Origin: Nocardiopsis trehalosi NBRC 14201
Lineage (GTDB): Bacteria; Actinomycetota; Actinomycetes; Streptosporangiales; Streptosporangiaceae
Direction: 5' to 3'
Length of the DNA: 35,066 nucleotides
Assembly: GCF_001552555.1 (NCBI RefSeq)
Contig: NZ_BCRK01000050.1
Coordinates: forward strand, 1 to 35,066
In this document: one piece after another, positions 9,397-17,962 of the stretch
How positions within the stretch are numbered: position 1 is the stretch's first letter
Layout: the number at the start of each line of letters is the position of its first letter
Program-made: the position numbers and the translations under genes
Notes under the pieces: model-generated
The model's input: the letters and a program-made list of their open reading frames with translations, nothing else
Database searches by the model: none
What the model was told of the DNA's origin: nothing

Positions 9397-10407
9397 GAAA
9401 AGGGCGGCGGAGTCAAGGATCGACCTCGGGTCCATAAATCGACATGGTAGCGTTGCGTGTTGCCTCCGTTACCCGAGATGGACGGGCCCGACCCCACCCC
9501 GGCTCCGCCGTTCCCGGCGCGGACGGGCGGCCCCCACGCCATCGCATTCAGCGTCATCCCGCATATGCCTGGCGCGCCCCTCCCGGCTGTGTGACTATGT
9601 GGTCACCGACGCCGGGCGGACGCGCCCGGCCGCCGCGACGAATACCTCCCTGGAAGCGGCGCCGGCTCTACCCCCCCGGAGCCGGACCGTTCGACGGCCC
9701 CCGCTATCCCCCCGGCGGGGGCCGTCACCCTTTCCCCGGTCGGCCGGCCTCCCCGCTGCGCACGTGCGGCCCCGGTGGCGCCGCCCTCGTCCGCCCCGCC
9801 CGCTTGCGGCTCCGCGCCCTCAGGGCGCCCCTGACGCCGCCGGCGGCCGCACGCATCCCACGGCCATCGGCCGGGTCTCCCGCCGCCCCAGCGGCCCCCC
9901 TCCCGGTACGGGACGGCGCTTGCGGCCCAGCGGGCCCGCCCGTCCACGGCGGGGACGGCGGCCGCCGCGCGCTCCGAGGGGGCGGTTCGGCCCCGCTCCT
10001 CGGCACGACCCCGGGCGTTCCGGGCGGCCCGCGTCGTCCCGTGGCCCCACCGCCCGGCCCGCCGATGCGTCCCGCCCGAGCCCCCGCCCTCCCCTCGCCA
10101 CGGGTGCCGACGGCGCCCGTCCGGCCGACCGGGCCACCAGGTCGGCGGGGCGCCCGCCCTCCCGTTCGCGGTCCCATCGCGGCGCCGGTGGGCGTCGGCT
10201 CGGGTCCCGCGCACGCGGGCCGCCCCGCGATCCCGGTGGACCGGGCCGCCAGGTCGTGCGACCGCTCCGCGCCGAGACCCTCGACCGAATCCCCCGCATC
10301 GGGGCCGCGCCGCGGAAACCGGTCCGCCCATGGGCACCGTGTCCGCCGTCCGCATCCGGTGGGCCGGCGGCGCCGTCCTGCGGTCGTGGGGGCCGACGTA
10401 CGGCCCG
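9397..10407. other. About 1 kb without a supported gene, strongly C-rich on the plus strand
   Basis: Several long frames are open on both strands from about 9440 to 10400, but their products are Pro/Arg/Gly-rich, have no domain, and have no ribosome binding site. The plus strand is markedly C-rich from about 9650. I treat it as non-coding spacer. It contains no obvious tRNA or repeat array. Confidence 0.45.
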
Positions 10408-10923
10408 CTAGGGGTTCAGCGGGTTGCCGGTCGCGTGGTCGCCGAGACCGATGAGCAGGTCGCGCAGCAGTCCGGCGAGCATCTCCTGCTCGCGGCCACC
10501 GAGGCCGGCGAGCAGCCGCGCCTCCAGGTCGACGTGGTCGACGACGACGCGGTCGACCAGCTCCTTGCCGCTCGCGGTGAGGGTGATGAGCACGCTGCGC
10601 CGGTTCAGGGGGTCGACCTCGCGGGTCACCAGCTCCTTGGCGACGAGGCGGTCGATCCGGTTGGTGATGGCGCCGGAGGTGACCATCGACGCCTCGACCA
10701 GCTGCCCCGCCGTGAGCCGGTAGGGGGGACCGGAGCGGAGCAGCGTCCCGAGCATGTCGAACTCCCAGATCTGCAGGCCGTGCCGCGCGAAGTTGTCGCG
10801 GAGTTCGCGTTCGAGGAGCCGGCAGGCGCGCTGGATGCGGCCGACCACGCCCATGGGCGCGGGGTCGATGTCGGGGCGCTCGACCCGCCACTGGTCCATC
10901 CGCCAGTCGACGTTGTCCTGCAA
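10408..10923 (-). CDS. MarR-family transcriptional regulator
   Basis: This 171-aa winged-helix repressor has an N-terminal dimerisation helix, then LQIWEFDMLGTLLRSGPPYRLTAGQL, the recognition helix region MVTSGAITNRIDRLVAKELV, and the wing DPLNRRSVLITLTASG with the conserved Arg pair. The C-terminal helices are typical. The start is TTG at 10923, eight bases after GGAGGGG. The next ATG (10890) has no ribosome binding site, and the longer frame to 11007 would run through the operator. It is divergent from an EamA transporter, with a palindrome between them. It probably represses that operon and perhaps itself. Confidence 0.88.
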   Translation of the reverse strand: MQDNVDWRMDQWRVERPDIDPAPMGVVGRIQRACRLLERELRDNFARHGLQIWEFDMLGTLLRSGPPYRLTAGQLVEASMVTSGAITNRIDRLVAKELVTREVDPLNRRSVLITLTASGKELVDRVVVDHVDLEARLLAGLGGREQEMLAGLLRDLLIGLGDHATGNPLNP

Positions 10924-10995
10924 CGGGCCCACCCCTCCGAAACATCTCAACGTGAAACTGTTTGACGGGATTCTATCAGCCGGACTACTCTCCCG

Positions 10996-11016
10996 AACGT
11001 TGAACATTTCAATGTT
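10996..11016. promoter_or_regulatory. Probable MarR operator
   Basis: AACGTTGAA and TTCAATGTT form 9-bp arms with one mismatch around a CAT spacer. It ends just before the AAGGAG ribosome binding site of the transporter gene and lies between divergent genes, the normal place for a MarR site. A weaker related half-site, AACGTGAAA, lies in the TTG-proximal part near 10950. Confidence 0.7.
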
Positions 11017-11027
11017 AAGGAGTCACG

Positions 11028-11978
11028 ATGGCGCAGGTCTCGCACCGGTCGGGCGCACGCGGTGCGCCCCCCGGCGGAACAGCGGCGGTGACCGCGCTGA
11101 CCGCGACCGCCCCGATCGTCTGGGGCACCACCTACCTCGTCACCAGCGAGTTCCTCCCGCCCGACCACCCCCTGGTGTCCGGTGTGCTCCGCGCCCTCCC
11201 GGCGGGGCTGGTCCTGCTCGCCGCCACGCGCCGCCTGCCGCACGGGGTATGGCTGTGGCGCTCGCTGGTCCTCGGCACCCTCAACATCGGGGCGCTCTTC
11301 GCGCTCCTGTTCGTCGCCGCCTACCGGCTGCCGGGCGGCGTCGCGGCCACCCTGTTCGCCGTCCAGCCGCTGCTCGTCGTCGCCCTGGCGTTCCTGCTGC
11401 TCCGGGAGAGGCCGACGGCCTGGCGGCTCGGCTGGGGCGTGGCCGGCGTGGTGGGGGTCGGCCTGATCGTCCTGCGGGGACACCTGGCGTTCGACCTGTG
11501 GGGCGTGCTGGCCGGGATCGCGGCCGCCGGCGCCATGGCCGGCGGGATCGTCCTGGCCAAGCGCTGGGGGCGCCCGGAGGGCGTCGGCCCAGCGGCCCTC
11601 GCCGGCTGGCAGCTCACCGCCGGCGGACTGGTGCTCCTGCCCCTCGCCCTCGCCTTCGAGGGGCTCCCGCCGGCACTCGACCCGCGCGCGGTCGCCGGCT
11701 ACGCGTGGCTGGCCATACCGGGCGCCCTGCTCACCTACCCGCTCTGGTTCCGCGGCATCGGCCGGCTGCCCGTGGTCGCCGTGTCGTTCCTCCCGCTGCT
11801 GTCCCCCGCCGTCGCCACCCTCCTCGGGATGCTCTTCCTCGGTGAGTCGCTGACGGCATGGCAGGGCGCCGGCCTCCTGCTCGCGCTGACCGCGATCGCC
11901 GCCGCCCAACTGCCCCCCGGCGCCGTCCGCGCCTCCACCCGCACCCCCGCCGCCCCCGCCACCCCCAGAGGAGAATGA
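11028..11978 (+). CDS. EamA-family (DMT superfamily) transporter
   Basis: This 316-aa inner-membrane protein has about ten hydrophobic segments arranged as two EamA repeats. The first repeat starts with APIVWGTTYLVTSEFLPPDHP and the second around LWGVLAGIAAAGAMAGG. LLRERPTAWRLG ends the first repeat and LGESLTAWQGAG ends the second. These proteins export amino acids, metabolites or drugs; the substrate cannot be told here. The ATG at 11028 has AAGGAG five bases upstream. The stop overlaps the next gene's first possible start (ATGA at 11975-11978). Control by the divergent MarR protein is likely. Confidence 0.9.
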   Translation: MAQVSHRSGARGAPPGGTAAVTALTATAPIVWGTTYLVTSEFLPPDHPLVSGVLRALPAGLVLLAATRRLPHGVWLWRSLVLGTLNIGALFALLFVAAYRLPGGVAATLFAVQPLLVVALAFLLLRERPTAWRLGWGVAGVVGVGLIVLRGHLAFDLWGVLAGIAAAGAMAGGIVLAKRWGRPEGVGPAALAGWQLTAGGLVLLPLALAFEGLPPALDPRAVAGYAWLAIPGALLTYPLWFRGIGRLPVVAVSFLPLLSPAVATLLGMLFLGESLTAWQGAGLLLALTAIAAAQLPPGAVRASTRTPAAPATPRGE

Positions 11979-11980
11979 CC

Positions 11981-12871
11981 ATGCCGCGCACCGTACTGAT
12001 CACCGGCGCAACGGGGACCGTGTCCACCGCTCTCATCGCCGCGCTGGAGGGGGCCGACGTGGACCTCCGCGCCCTGGTCCGCACCGAACCCGACGCGGCC
12101 GCCCTGCGCGCCCGCGGCGTCGCGGCCGTGGTCGGCGACCTCGGCGACCCCCGCACCCTGCCCCCGGCCTTCGAGGGCGTGCGGGACGCCTGGCTGCTCA
12201 TGCCGAACGGGCCACGCGCCCCGGAGAACAACATGAACGCCGTGTGGGCGGCGCGCCGGGCGGGCGTGGAGCGCGTCGTGCGGCTGTCCGCCGTCGGTGC
12301 GGCGCACGACGCGCCGAACCGCAGCGGACGGCTGCACGCGCTCTCGGACCGGGAGACCGAGGCGTCGGGGATGCGGTGGACGATCCTGCGCCCGCTCTGG
12401 TTCATGCAGAACCTGCTGAACGAGGCGGGTGCCGTCCGCGCCACCGGGACGTTCGCGCTGAACATGGGGGCGGCGCGGTTCGGCATGGTCGACGCGCGCG
12501 ACGTCGCCGAGTGCGCGGCCCGCGTGCTCCTCGACGGCCCGGACCGCCACCATGGGGCGACGTACACCCTCACCGGCCCCCGCTCGGTGTCGCTCGGCGA
12601 GGCAGCGGCGGAGGTGGGCGCCGCTGTGGGGCGGCCCGTCTCCTACGTTCCGGTGGACGACGGCACCAAGCGCGCGGCCCTGCTCGGCCACGGCGTGCCG
12701 GAGTGGATCGTGGACATGCTGGAGGAGTACGCGGGGGCGTACGCCGCCGGCTGGGGGGACTACACGACCGGCGCCGTGGAGGGCATCCTCGGCCGCCCCC
12801 CGCGCGACGTCGCCGACTTCGCCCGCGACCACGCCGCGGCGTTCGCCGCCCCCGCCGCGGCCGAGGTGTAG
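11981..12871 (+). CDS. NmrA-like / atypical SDR NAD(P)-binding protein
   Basis: This 296-aa cytoplasmic protein begins with a Rossmann motif, TVLITGATGTVSTALIAAL; the third Gly of GxxGxxG is Ser here. It continues with the features of the NmrA-like family: a GDLGDP segment, the RVVRLSAVGA strand, the WTILRPLWFMQNLL core and the DARDVAECAARVL C-terminal block. It is probably an NAD(P)H-dependent reductase or redox sensor. I chose the ATG at 11981 because GAGGAG lies at the right distance; the ATG at 11975 sits against that site but overlaps the transporter stop as ATGA. It forms an operon with the EamA gene, so both may respond to one compound. Confidence 0.87.
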   Translation: MPRTVLITGATGTVSTALIAALEGADVDLRALVRTEPDAAALRARGVAAVVGDLGDPRTLPPAFEGVRDAWLLMPNGPRAPENNMNAVWAARRAGVERVVRLSAVGAAHDAPNRSGRLHALSDRETEASGMRWTILRPLWFMQNLLNEAGAVRATGTFALNMGAARFGMVDARDVAECAARVLLDGPDRHHGATYTLTGPRSVSLGEAAAEVGAAVGRPVSYVPVDDGTKRAALLGHGVPEWIVDMLEEYAGAYAAGWGDYTTGAVEGILGRPPRDVADFARDHAAAFAAPAAAEV

Positions 12872-13073
12872 CCGCCTCGGGAACCGACCGGCCGAGGCCC
12901 TCCGGCGTGGTGACGGTCGGGAACCTCCGGCGCGGGGACGGTCGGGGACCGCACCACACGGAGGTCTCCGGCCCACCGCGATCCCCGGCGGACCGCTCAC
13001 GGCGGGACGCCGCTCGTTCCCCGTGTCCGTTCCGGGCCCCGATCGCGCATGCGGCCGGGGGCGCGGTCACCCG

Positions 13074-13406
13074 TCAGCCGGCCGTCCCGCCGCCCGTGTC
13101 GGCCTCGGCGGCGGCGCCGTAGGCGGCCGCCCCGCGCACGGCCTCGGCGGAGAAGGCGACGTGCCCGACGGGGACGCGGTCGCCGACCGCCTCGACCACG
13201 CGGGCGGCGTCGGCGAGCGTGAACCCCCCGCACAGCTCGATCAGCGCGGCGCCCTCCTCGTCGACGAGGCGCCGCGCGACGCCCGGGGCCGCAGCGGCGG
13301 CCGGAACGGGGACCAGGAGCGTCCGCTGCCCGCCCCGGTCGACGGCGGCCGCGTCCGCGACGGGGTCGGTGGCGGGGTGCTCGTAGATGTAGGCCCAGGT
13401 GGCCAT
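13074..13406 (-). CDS. DUF6506 family protein
   Basis: This 110-aa protein starts MATWAYIYEHPATDP, has the core LIELCGGFTLADAARVVEAV (about 55-74) and then VPVGHVAFSAEAV. This matches the small DUF6506 family of unknown function as I recall it. No membrane segment is seen. The ATG at 13406 has AAGGGGG six bases upstream; the 99 in-frame codons further upstream are Arg/Pro-rich and not real. It is divergent from the PH-like membrane protein, with a 297-bp gap that should hold both promoters. Confidence 0.75.
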   Translation of the reverse strand: MATWAYIYEHPATDPVADAAAVDRGGQRTLLVPVPAAAAAPGVARRLVDEEGAALIELCGGFTLADAARVVEAVGDRVPVGHVAFSAEAVRGAAAYGAAAEADTGGGTAG

Positions 13407-13703
13407 GGCGGCCCCCTTCTCATACCGGTGCGGCCGGTCGCCGCCGGAGGACTCGGTGGTCTCGGTCTTCCCGCTGGTCGCAGGGGGTACACCGCCGCGC
13501 CGACCCGGCCGGATCGGCATGGTCCGGCGCGCCGGCACGAGGCCGCCGTCCGGCGTGGGCCGCACCCGCGCTGGCGATGCGTCCTTCCCACGCGCGTGTC
13601 CGGGCCGGGAGCGCGTGGCGGGAGGCCCTTCGGTCGCCCGGGATGGCGGCCACCGCCCGGGATACGGCAACCTGACGGCGACCCGGAAAGGGGTGGAGTA
13701 CAC

Positions 13704-14300
13704 GTGAGCGACAACCCAGGCGTCCTCGTCCTCCGGTCGGACCCTCGCAACGGAGTGGCCGTCCTGGTCCTCGCGGTCCTGACCGCCGGGGTCGCCGTCA
13801 CCGCGATGCTGCTGCGGGGCGCGTCGGCGGGGGCGGCCGCGGCCATGGGCGCCGGGTTCGCCGCGCTGGTCGTCGTGGTGCTCGGGGCCTTCCTCCGCTC
13901 CCGGGTCACCCTGACGGCGGACGAGGTCGTCGTGCGGGGCGTCGTCATCACGCGGCGCCGAGCGCGCTCACGCGTCGCGGGGGTGGTGCGCGCGACCTTC
14001 ACCCTGCCCCGCGGCGGGCCCACGGACAACCTGTTCCTGGTCGACGCGGACGGCGGCCTGGTCGTCCGCGTCCACGGCCGACCGTTCGCCCGCGCCGACC
14101 TCGACCGCCTCGTGCGCGCGCTCGGTGTACCGTGCGACGGCGTCGACCGGCCGGTCACCGCCAAGGAGTTCGGGAAGTCGTACCCGGGCCTGGTGCCGTG
14201 GGCGGAGCGGCACCCCTACCGCCTGGGGCTCGCGATCGGGGGGAGCACGATCGTGGCGGTCGTTGCCCTGGCACTCGCCCTGGCCCTCGCGACGTCCTGA
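13704..14300 (+). CDS. PH-like domain membrane protein
   Basis: This 198-aa protein has two N-terminal membrane segments (about 17-38 and 43-64). A beta-rich domain beginning RVTLTADEVVVRGVVITRRRA (about 69-90) follows, then an amphipathic helix (RADLDRLVRALG). A third membrane segment forms the C-terminus (about 173-196). The layout is that of bacterial PH-domain membrane proteins of unknown function. The start is GTG at 13704 with GGTGGAG five bases upstream. It stands alone between a divergent DUF6506 gene and a long spacer. I do not recognise a specific family. Confidence 0.75.
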   Translation: MSDNPGVLVLRSDPRNGVAVLVLAVLTAGVAVTAMLLRGASAGAAAAMGAGFAALVVVVLGAFLRSRVTLTADEVVVRGVVITRRRARSRVAGVVRATFTLPRGGPTDNLFLVDADGGLVVRVHGRPFARADLDRLVRALGVPCDGVDRPVTAKEFGKSYPGLVPWAERHPYRLGLAIGGSTIVAVVALALALALATS

Positions 14301-15522
14301 CCCGCCGCCGCCGAACCGACCGCCCGCCCCACGGCTCCGACGCCGCCGGGAGCGCCGCGACGGCGGGCGGGCCGGGACGAAGGCGGCACAACCGCCCCCA
14401 CCGACAACCGCGCCGCAGCCACCATCGGCCCACCCGGCCGGGCGCAGGAGCCGGACGACGCGACGACTCCGCCCCTGGCCCTCCGGGCGCAGGAACCGGA
14501 CGACGTCCCCGCCCCCGGACTCGTGAGACCAGGCCGCCCACGCCGTGGAAGGGACGACCGGCGACACGACCTGCCCCCGTCGGCCCCCGCACCCGCTCCG
14601 GCGAATACTCCGTGCTCTTCCGCGACCCCGACCGGCCGTGTTCCGCGGTGTGCCCCACCGCCGGGCGGCCGTCTGATCTTTGTCCCCGTGCGCCGTGCGG
14701 GCGGGCCGCCTCCTCCGGACACCGAGGCGTCCTCCCGTGCGCTCCCTCTCGCCCGTGCACGGCTGCCGGACACCCGCCTCCACCACACGCGCCCCATGAC
14801 CCGTAGCGGCCCCGGGCCGGAGCGGGCCCGCCGTGCCGCCGGCCGCGTCCCCTGCAACCCCACTGCCGCAACCCCACCGCCAAGGCTCGGAGGCGCGTCG
14901 ACGTGGGCGGAGCGGGCGGTCACCGACCGGTCCGTGCGGGAGCCCGTGGATTCCGGCCGCGCGGTGTGCGGCGCCGACCGGACCACGCGGAGGCCGCCCG
15001 GTGTCGCGGTCGCCCCGGCGCGCGCCGGGACATCCACCTCCCCCTTGCGGCATCGCCGACGGCGGCCGCCCTGCCCTGGGACGCGCCCACCGGGCCGGGG
15101 GCCGCCGGGCGGCGCTCCCCCCGTCCCGGCGAGCCGTCCCCCATGTGGCCGAGTCCCGCACCCGCCGCGTCGGGCATGCGACGCGCAACGGCGGCCGACG
15201 CCCCGTTGTGCCGATGTCGGGAAGCGACGCGGAGCCGAGGGCGGCCTCGGGCCGCCGCCCGTAGGTGGTGTCCCGCGACCCGCATCCCGCCCGGACGGGT
15301 GCGGCGATCGGGCGAGTGGCCAGGGCCCACGGCGCAGGTGGTTGCGGCGCCGCCGCGGGCCGTGCACCCCGTCGCGTCGGCGGGTGGGGAACGCCCGCGC
15401 GGCGGCTTCGGCGCGCCCGTGGGCGGCGCCCGGCAGTGGATCGGCGGGGGAGCGGGGGCGGCACGGGGAGGTTTTCCACAGGCGGGGAATTCGACTTTCG
15501 CCGCCCCCGGCGCGGCGGCGAA
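14301..15522. other. 1.2-kb spacer upstream of the Tad genes, without a supported gene
   Basis: All open frames are low-complexity and lack ribosome binding sites. The only structure I see is a pair of near-identical 21-bp direct repeats (GGGCGCAGGA-R-CCGGACGACG type, 14440-14460 and 14485-14505), 45 bp apart. The last part should hold the ssd-tad promoter, but no clear box is recognisable. Confidence 0.45.
14440..14505. repeat. Two 21-bp direct repeats, 45-bp period
   Basis: GGGCGCAGGA followed by G or A and then CCGGACGACG occurs at 14440-14460 and again at 14485-14505, with one mismatch between copies. The intervening 24 bp are not repeated. Confidence 0.7.
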
Positions 15523-15548
15523 CCTGGAGGTGGACCACCTCCTCCAGG
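15523..15548 (+). promoter_or_regulatory. Hairpin covering the ssd ribosome binding site
   Basis: CCTGGAGGTGG (15523-15533) and CCTCCTCCAGG (15538-15548) pair with one mismatch around ACCA. The AGGAG ribosome binding site for ssd (15546-15550) is partly within the 3' arm. The stem could limit translation of the first tad gene. Confidence 0.5.
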
Positions 15549-15555
15549 AGCCGCC

Positions 15556-16641
15556 ATGGATGCCGCACACCCCCGCCGTCCCCTGATCGTCACCGACCAC
15601 CCCGGGCTGCTCGACGACCTGCTCCGCCTCGCGGCGGCGGCCGCCGTCGAGCCCGTCGTCGCCGCCACGCCGCAGCAGGCCGGGCGCGACTGGCGTCGGG
15701 CGCCGCTCGTGGTCGTCGGCGCCGACCTGCTCGCGCGGGTCGCCGACCTCCAACCCGACCCGCACCCCAACGTGGTCGTCGCCGACCACGTCCGGGCGGT
15801 CCTCCCCGGCTCCCCGGGGTGGGACGCCGCGGGCCGGGTCGGCGCCCGCACCGTGCTGTCCCTCCCCGACGACGACCACCGCCTCGCCGACCTCTTCGCC
15901 GACTCCGCGCGCGAACGCTCCGGCACCGCACCGGTCGTGTCGGTCGTCGGCGGCCGGGGCGGGGCGGGCGCCAGCCTGGTGGCCGTCGCGCTGGCGCTGG
16001 CGGGGCGCCGCGCCCGCCTCGACACCGTGCTGGTCGATGCCGACCCCCTGGGCGGCGGGCTCGACCTCCTCGTCGGCGGGGAACACGCCGAGGGCGGCCG
16101 GTGGAACGCCCTGCTCGCCCGCGAGGGCCGCATGGAGTGGTCGGCGCTGCGCGCCGCGCTGCCCGCCGTCCGCGGCTGCGCGCTCCTCACCTGGGACCAC
16201 GGGCCCGCCGAACCCGTCCCCGAGACCGCCATGCGGGCGGTGCTGACATCGGCGGTGCGCGGTGCCGGCCTGGTCGTCTGCGACCTGCCGCGCGCGGTCG
16301 ATGCGGGCATCGAGGAGGCGCTGCGGCGGTCCACGGTGGTGCTGCTGGCCGTTCCGGCCGACCTGCACGCCGTCATGGCGGCGCACCGCCTGGTCCCCCG
16401 GCTGCGCCGCCACACCGGCGACCTCCGCCTGGTCGTGCGCGGTGCCTGTCCGGACCTGCCCGCCGACACCGTCGCGCACGCGCTCGACCTGCCGCTCGAC
16501 GGCGACCTCACCGCCGAGCCCGGTCTCACCCGCACGCTCGACCGCGGCGACCCGCCCGCCGACCGGCGCGACTCCCCCTTGGCGGTCTTCGCCGACGCCT
16601 TCCTCACCCGCCTGCTCACCCCGGCGGGCGGCCCGTCATGA
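15556..16641 (+). CDS. ssd: Septum-site-determining-like ATPase of the Tad locus (Ssd/CpaE-like)
   Basis: This 361-aa protein has a receiver-like N-terminal part without the phosphoacceptor pattern (about 10-70: LIVTDHPGLLDDLL to VVVADH) and a MinD/ParA-like ATPase domain. The P-loop is VVGGRGGAGAS (about 132-142), which lacks the usual Lys after Gly-Gly, as in the actinobacterial Ssd proteins. VLVDADPLGGGLDLL and VVCDLPRAVD are the switch-like strands. It acts at the membrane or cell pole in assembly of the Tad pilus. The ATG at 15556 has AGGAG upstream and a hairpin over that site. It is the first gene of ssd-tadA-tadB-tadC. Confidence 0.88.
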   Translation: MDAAHPRRPLIVTDHPGLLDDLLRLAAAAAVEPVVAATPQQAGRDWRRAPLVVVGADLLARVADLQPDPHPNVVVADHVRAVLPGSPGWDAAGRVGARTVLSLPDDDHRLADLFADSARERSGTAPVVSVVGGRGGAGASLVAVALALAGRRARLDTVLVDADPLGGGLDLLVGGEHAEGGRWNALLAREGRMEWSALRAALPAVRGCALLTWDHGPAEPVPETAMRAVLTSAVRGAGLVVCDLPRAVDAGIEEALRRSTVVLLAVPADLHAVMAAHRLVPRLRRHTGDLRLVVRGACPDLPADTVAHALDLPLDGDLTAEPGLTRTLDRGDPPADRRDSPLAVFADAFLTRLLTPAGGPS

Positions 16642-16750
16642 CCCCGCCACCCGCACGGGTCTCCGGCGCACCCCGCCCCCAACCGCCACCCCTTCACTCC
16701 CCCACCCGGGCCACGCCGATCCCGGCAGCACCCCGGCGGGGGGTGGGGGC

Positions 16751-17962
16751 GTGAACGGTGAGCCTCGGGTCGATCCGGAGCTGGTCGACGCGGTGCGGGC
16801 GCGGCTGGCGGGGGACGGGGCCGACCCCACCCCGGCCCGGGTGGCTGCGGCGCTGCGGGCCGAGGGCGGGGTGCTCGGCGACGCCGAGGTGCTGGCCTAT
16901 GTGCGGCTGCTCCGCGCCGACCTCGCCGGGGCCGGACCGCTCGACCCCCTCCTGGCCGACCCCGGTGTCACCGACATCCTGGTGAACGGCCCCGCGGACG
17001 TCTGGGTCGATGACGGCGACGGTCTGCGCCCGGCGCCGGGCGTCCGCTTCCCCGACCACGACGCGGTCCGCAGGCTCGCCCAGCGGTTGGCCGCGCAGGC
17101 GGGGCGGCGGCTCGACTCCGCCGCCCCCTGGGTCGACGCCCGGCTGCCGTCCGGGGCGCGCCTGCACGCCGTGCTGCCGCCCGTCGCCCCCGAGGGCGCC
17201 TGCCTGTCGCTGCGCCTGCCCCGCCGCACCGTGTTCTCGCTGGCCGAACTCGTCGCCTCCGGCAGCCTGCCCGAACCCGGGGCGCGGCTGCTGGCCGCCG
17301 TCGTCGCCGCGCGCGCCGCATTCCTGGTCTGCGGGGGGACCGGCACGGGCAAGACCACCCTGCTGTCGGCGCTGCTGTCCCTGGTCGCCCACCGGGAGCG
17401 CATCGTGCTCGTGGAGGACTCCGCCGAACTCGCACCCGCCCACCCGCACGTCGTCCGCCTGCAGGCGCGGCCGCCCAACATCGAGGGGTCCGGCGGGATC
17501 GGCCTGCACCAGCTCGTCCGGCAGGCCCTGCGCATGCGGCCGGACCGCCTGGTGGTGGGCGAGATCCGCGGAACCGAGGTGGTGGACCTCCTGATCGCCC
17601 TCAACACCGGCCACGATGGCGGGGCGTGCACCGTCCACGCGAACACGGCGGCCGACCTGCCCGCCCGCATCGAGGCGCTGGGGGGCGCCGCGGGGCTCGG
17701 CCGCGAGGCGGTGCACAGCCAGCTCGCCGCCACCCGGGTGCTCGTCGTCCACCTGGTCCGCGACCGGGGCGGGGTGCGGCGCGTCGCCGAGGTGCGCGTC
17801 CTGCGCCGGACCCGCGACGGCCTCGTCCGCGCCGTCCCCGCGGTGTCCTTCCCCTCCGGCGGCGGCGTGGTCCGGCACGAGGGGTTGCCCGACCTCGCCG
17901 CGCGCGTGGGCACACGCTGGCTCCCCCAGCAGGACGCCTCCTCACCGGGCCGGTCCGGATGA
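16751..17962 (+). CDS. tadA: Tad secretion ATPase TadA (CpaF family)
   Basis: This 403-aa VirB11/CpaF-type hexameric ATPase powers Flp pilus assembly at the inner membrane. It has the N-terminal DPLLADPGVTDILVNGPADVW block typical of TadA, a Walker A motif GGTGTGKTT (about 196-204), an Asp box VLVEDSAEL, a Walker B LVVGEIRGTE and a His box NTGHDGGACTVHAN. The start is GTG at 16751 with a G-rich site before it. A 109-base gap separates it from ssd, and its TGA overlaps the tadB ATG (ATGA). Confidence 0.93.
   Translation: MNGEPRVDPELVDAVRARLAGDGADPTPARVAAALRAEGGVLGDAEVLAYVRLLRADLAGAGPLDPLLADPGVTDILVNGPADVWVDDGDGLRPAPGVRFPDHDAVRRLAQRLAAQAGRRLDSAAPWVDARLPSGARLHAVLPPVAPEGACLSLRLPRRTVFSLAELVASGSLPEPGARLLAAVVAARAAFLVCGGTGTGKTTLLSALLSLVAHRERIVLVEDSAELAPAHPHVVRLQARPPNIEGSGGIGLHQLVRQALRMRPDRLVVGEIRGTEVVDLLIALNTGHDGGACTVHANTAADLPARIEALGGAAGLGREAVHSQLAATRVLVVHLVRDRGGVRRVAEVRVLRRTRDGLVRAVPAVSFPSGGGVVRHEGLPDLAARVGTRWLPQQDASSPGRSG

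Noticed and set aside
9444-10454. Plus-strand 336-codon frame, Pro/Gly-rich
   Set aside because: It has no ribosome binding site or domain, weak third-position preference at its start, and overlaps the MarR gene end.
13968-16697. Minus-strand 909-codon frame opposite the spacer and ssd
   Set aside because: Its Arg/Ser/Pro-rich composition and position antisense to ssd and the PH-like gene mark it as a shadow.
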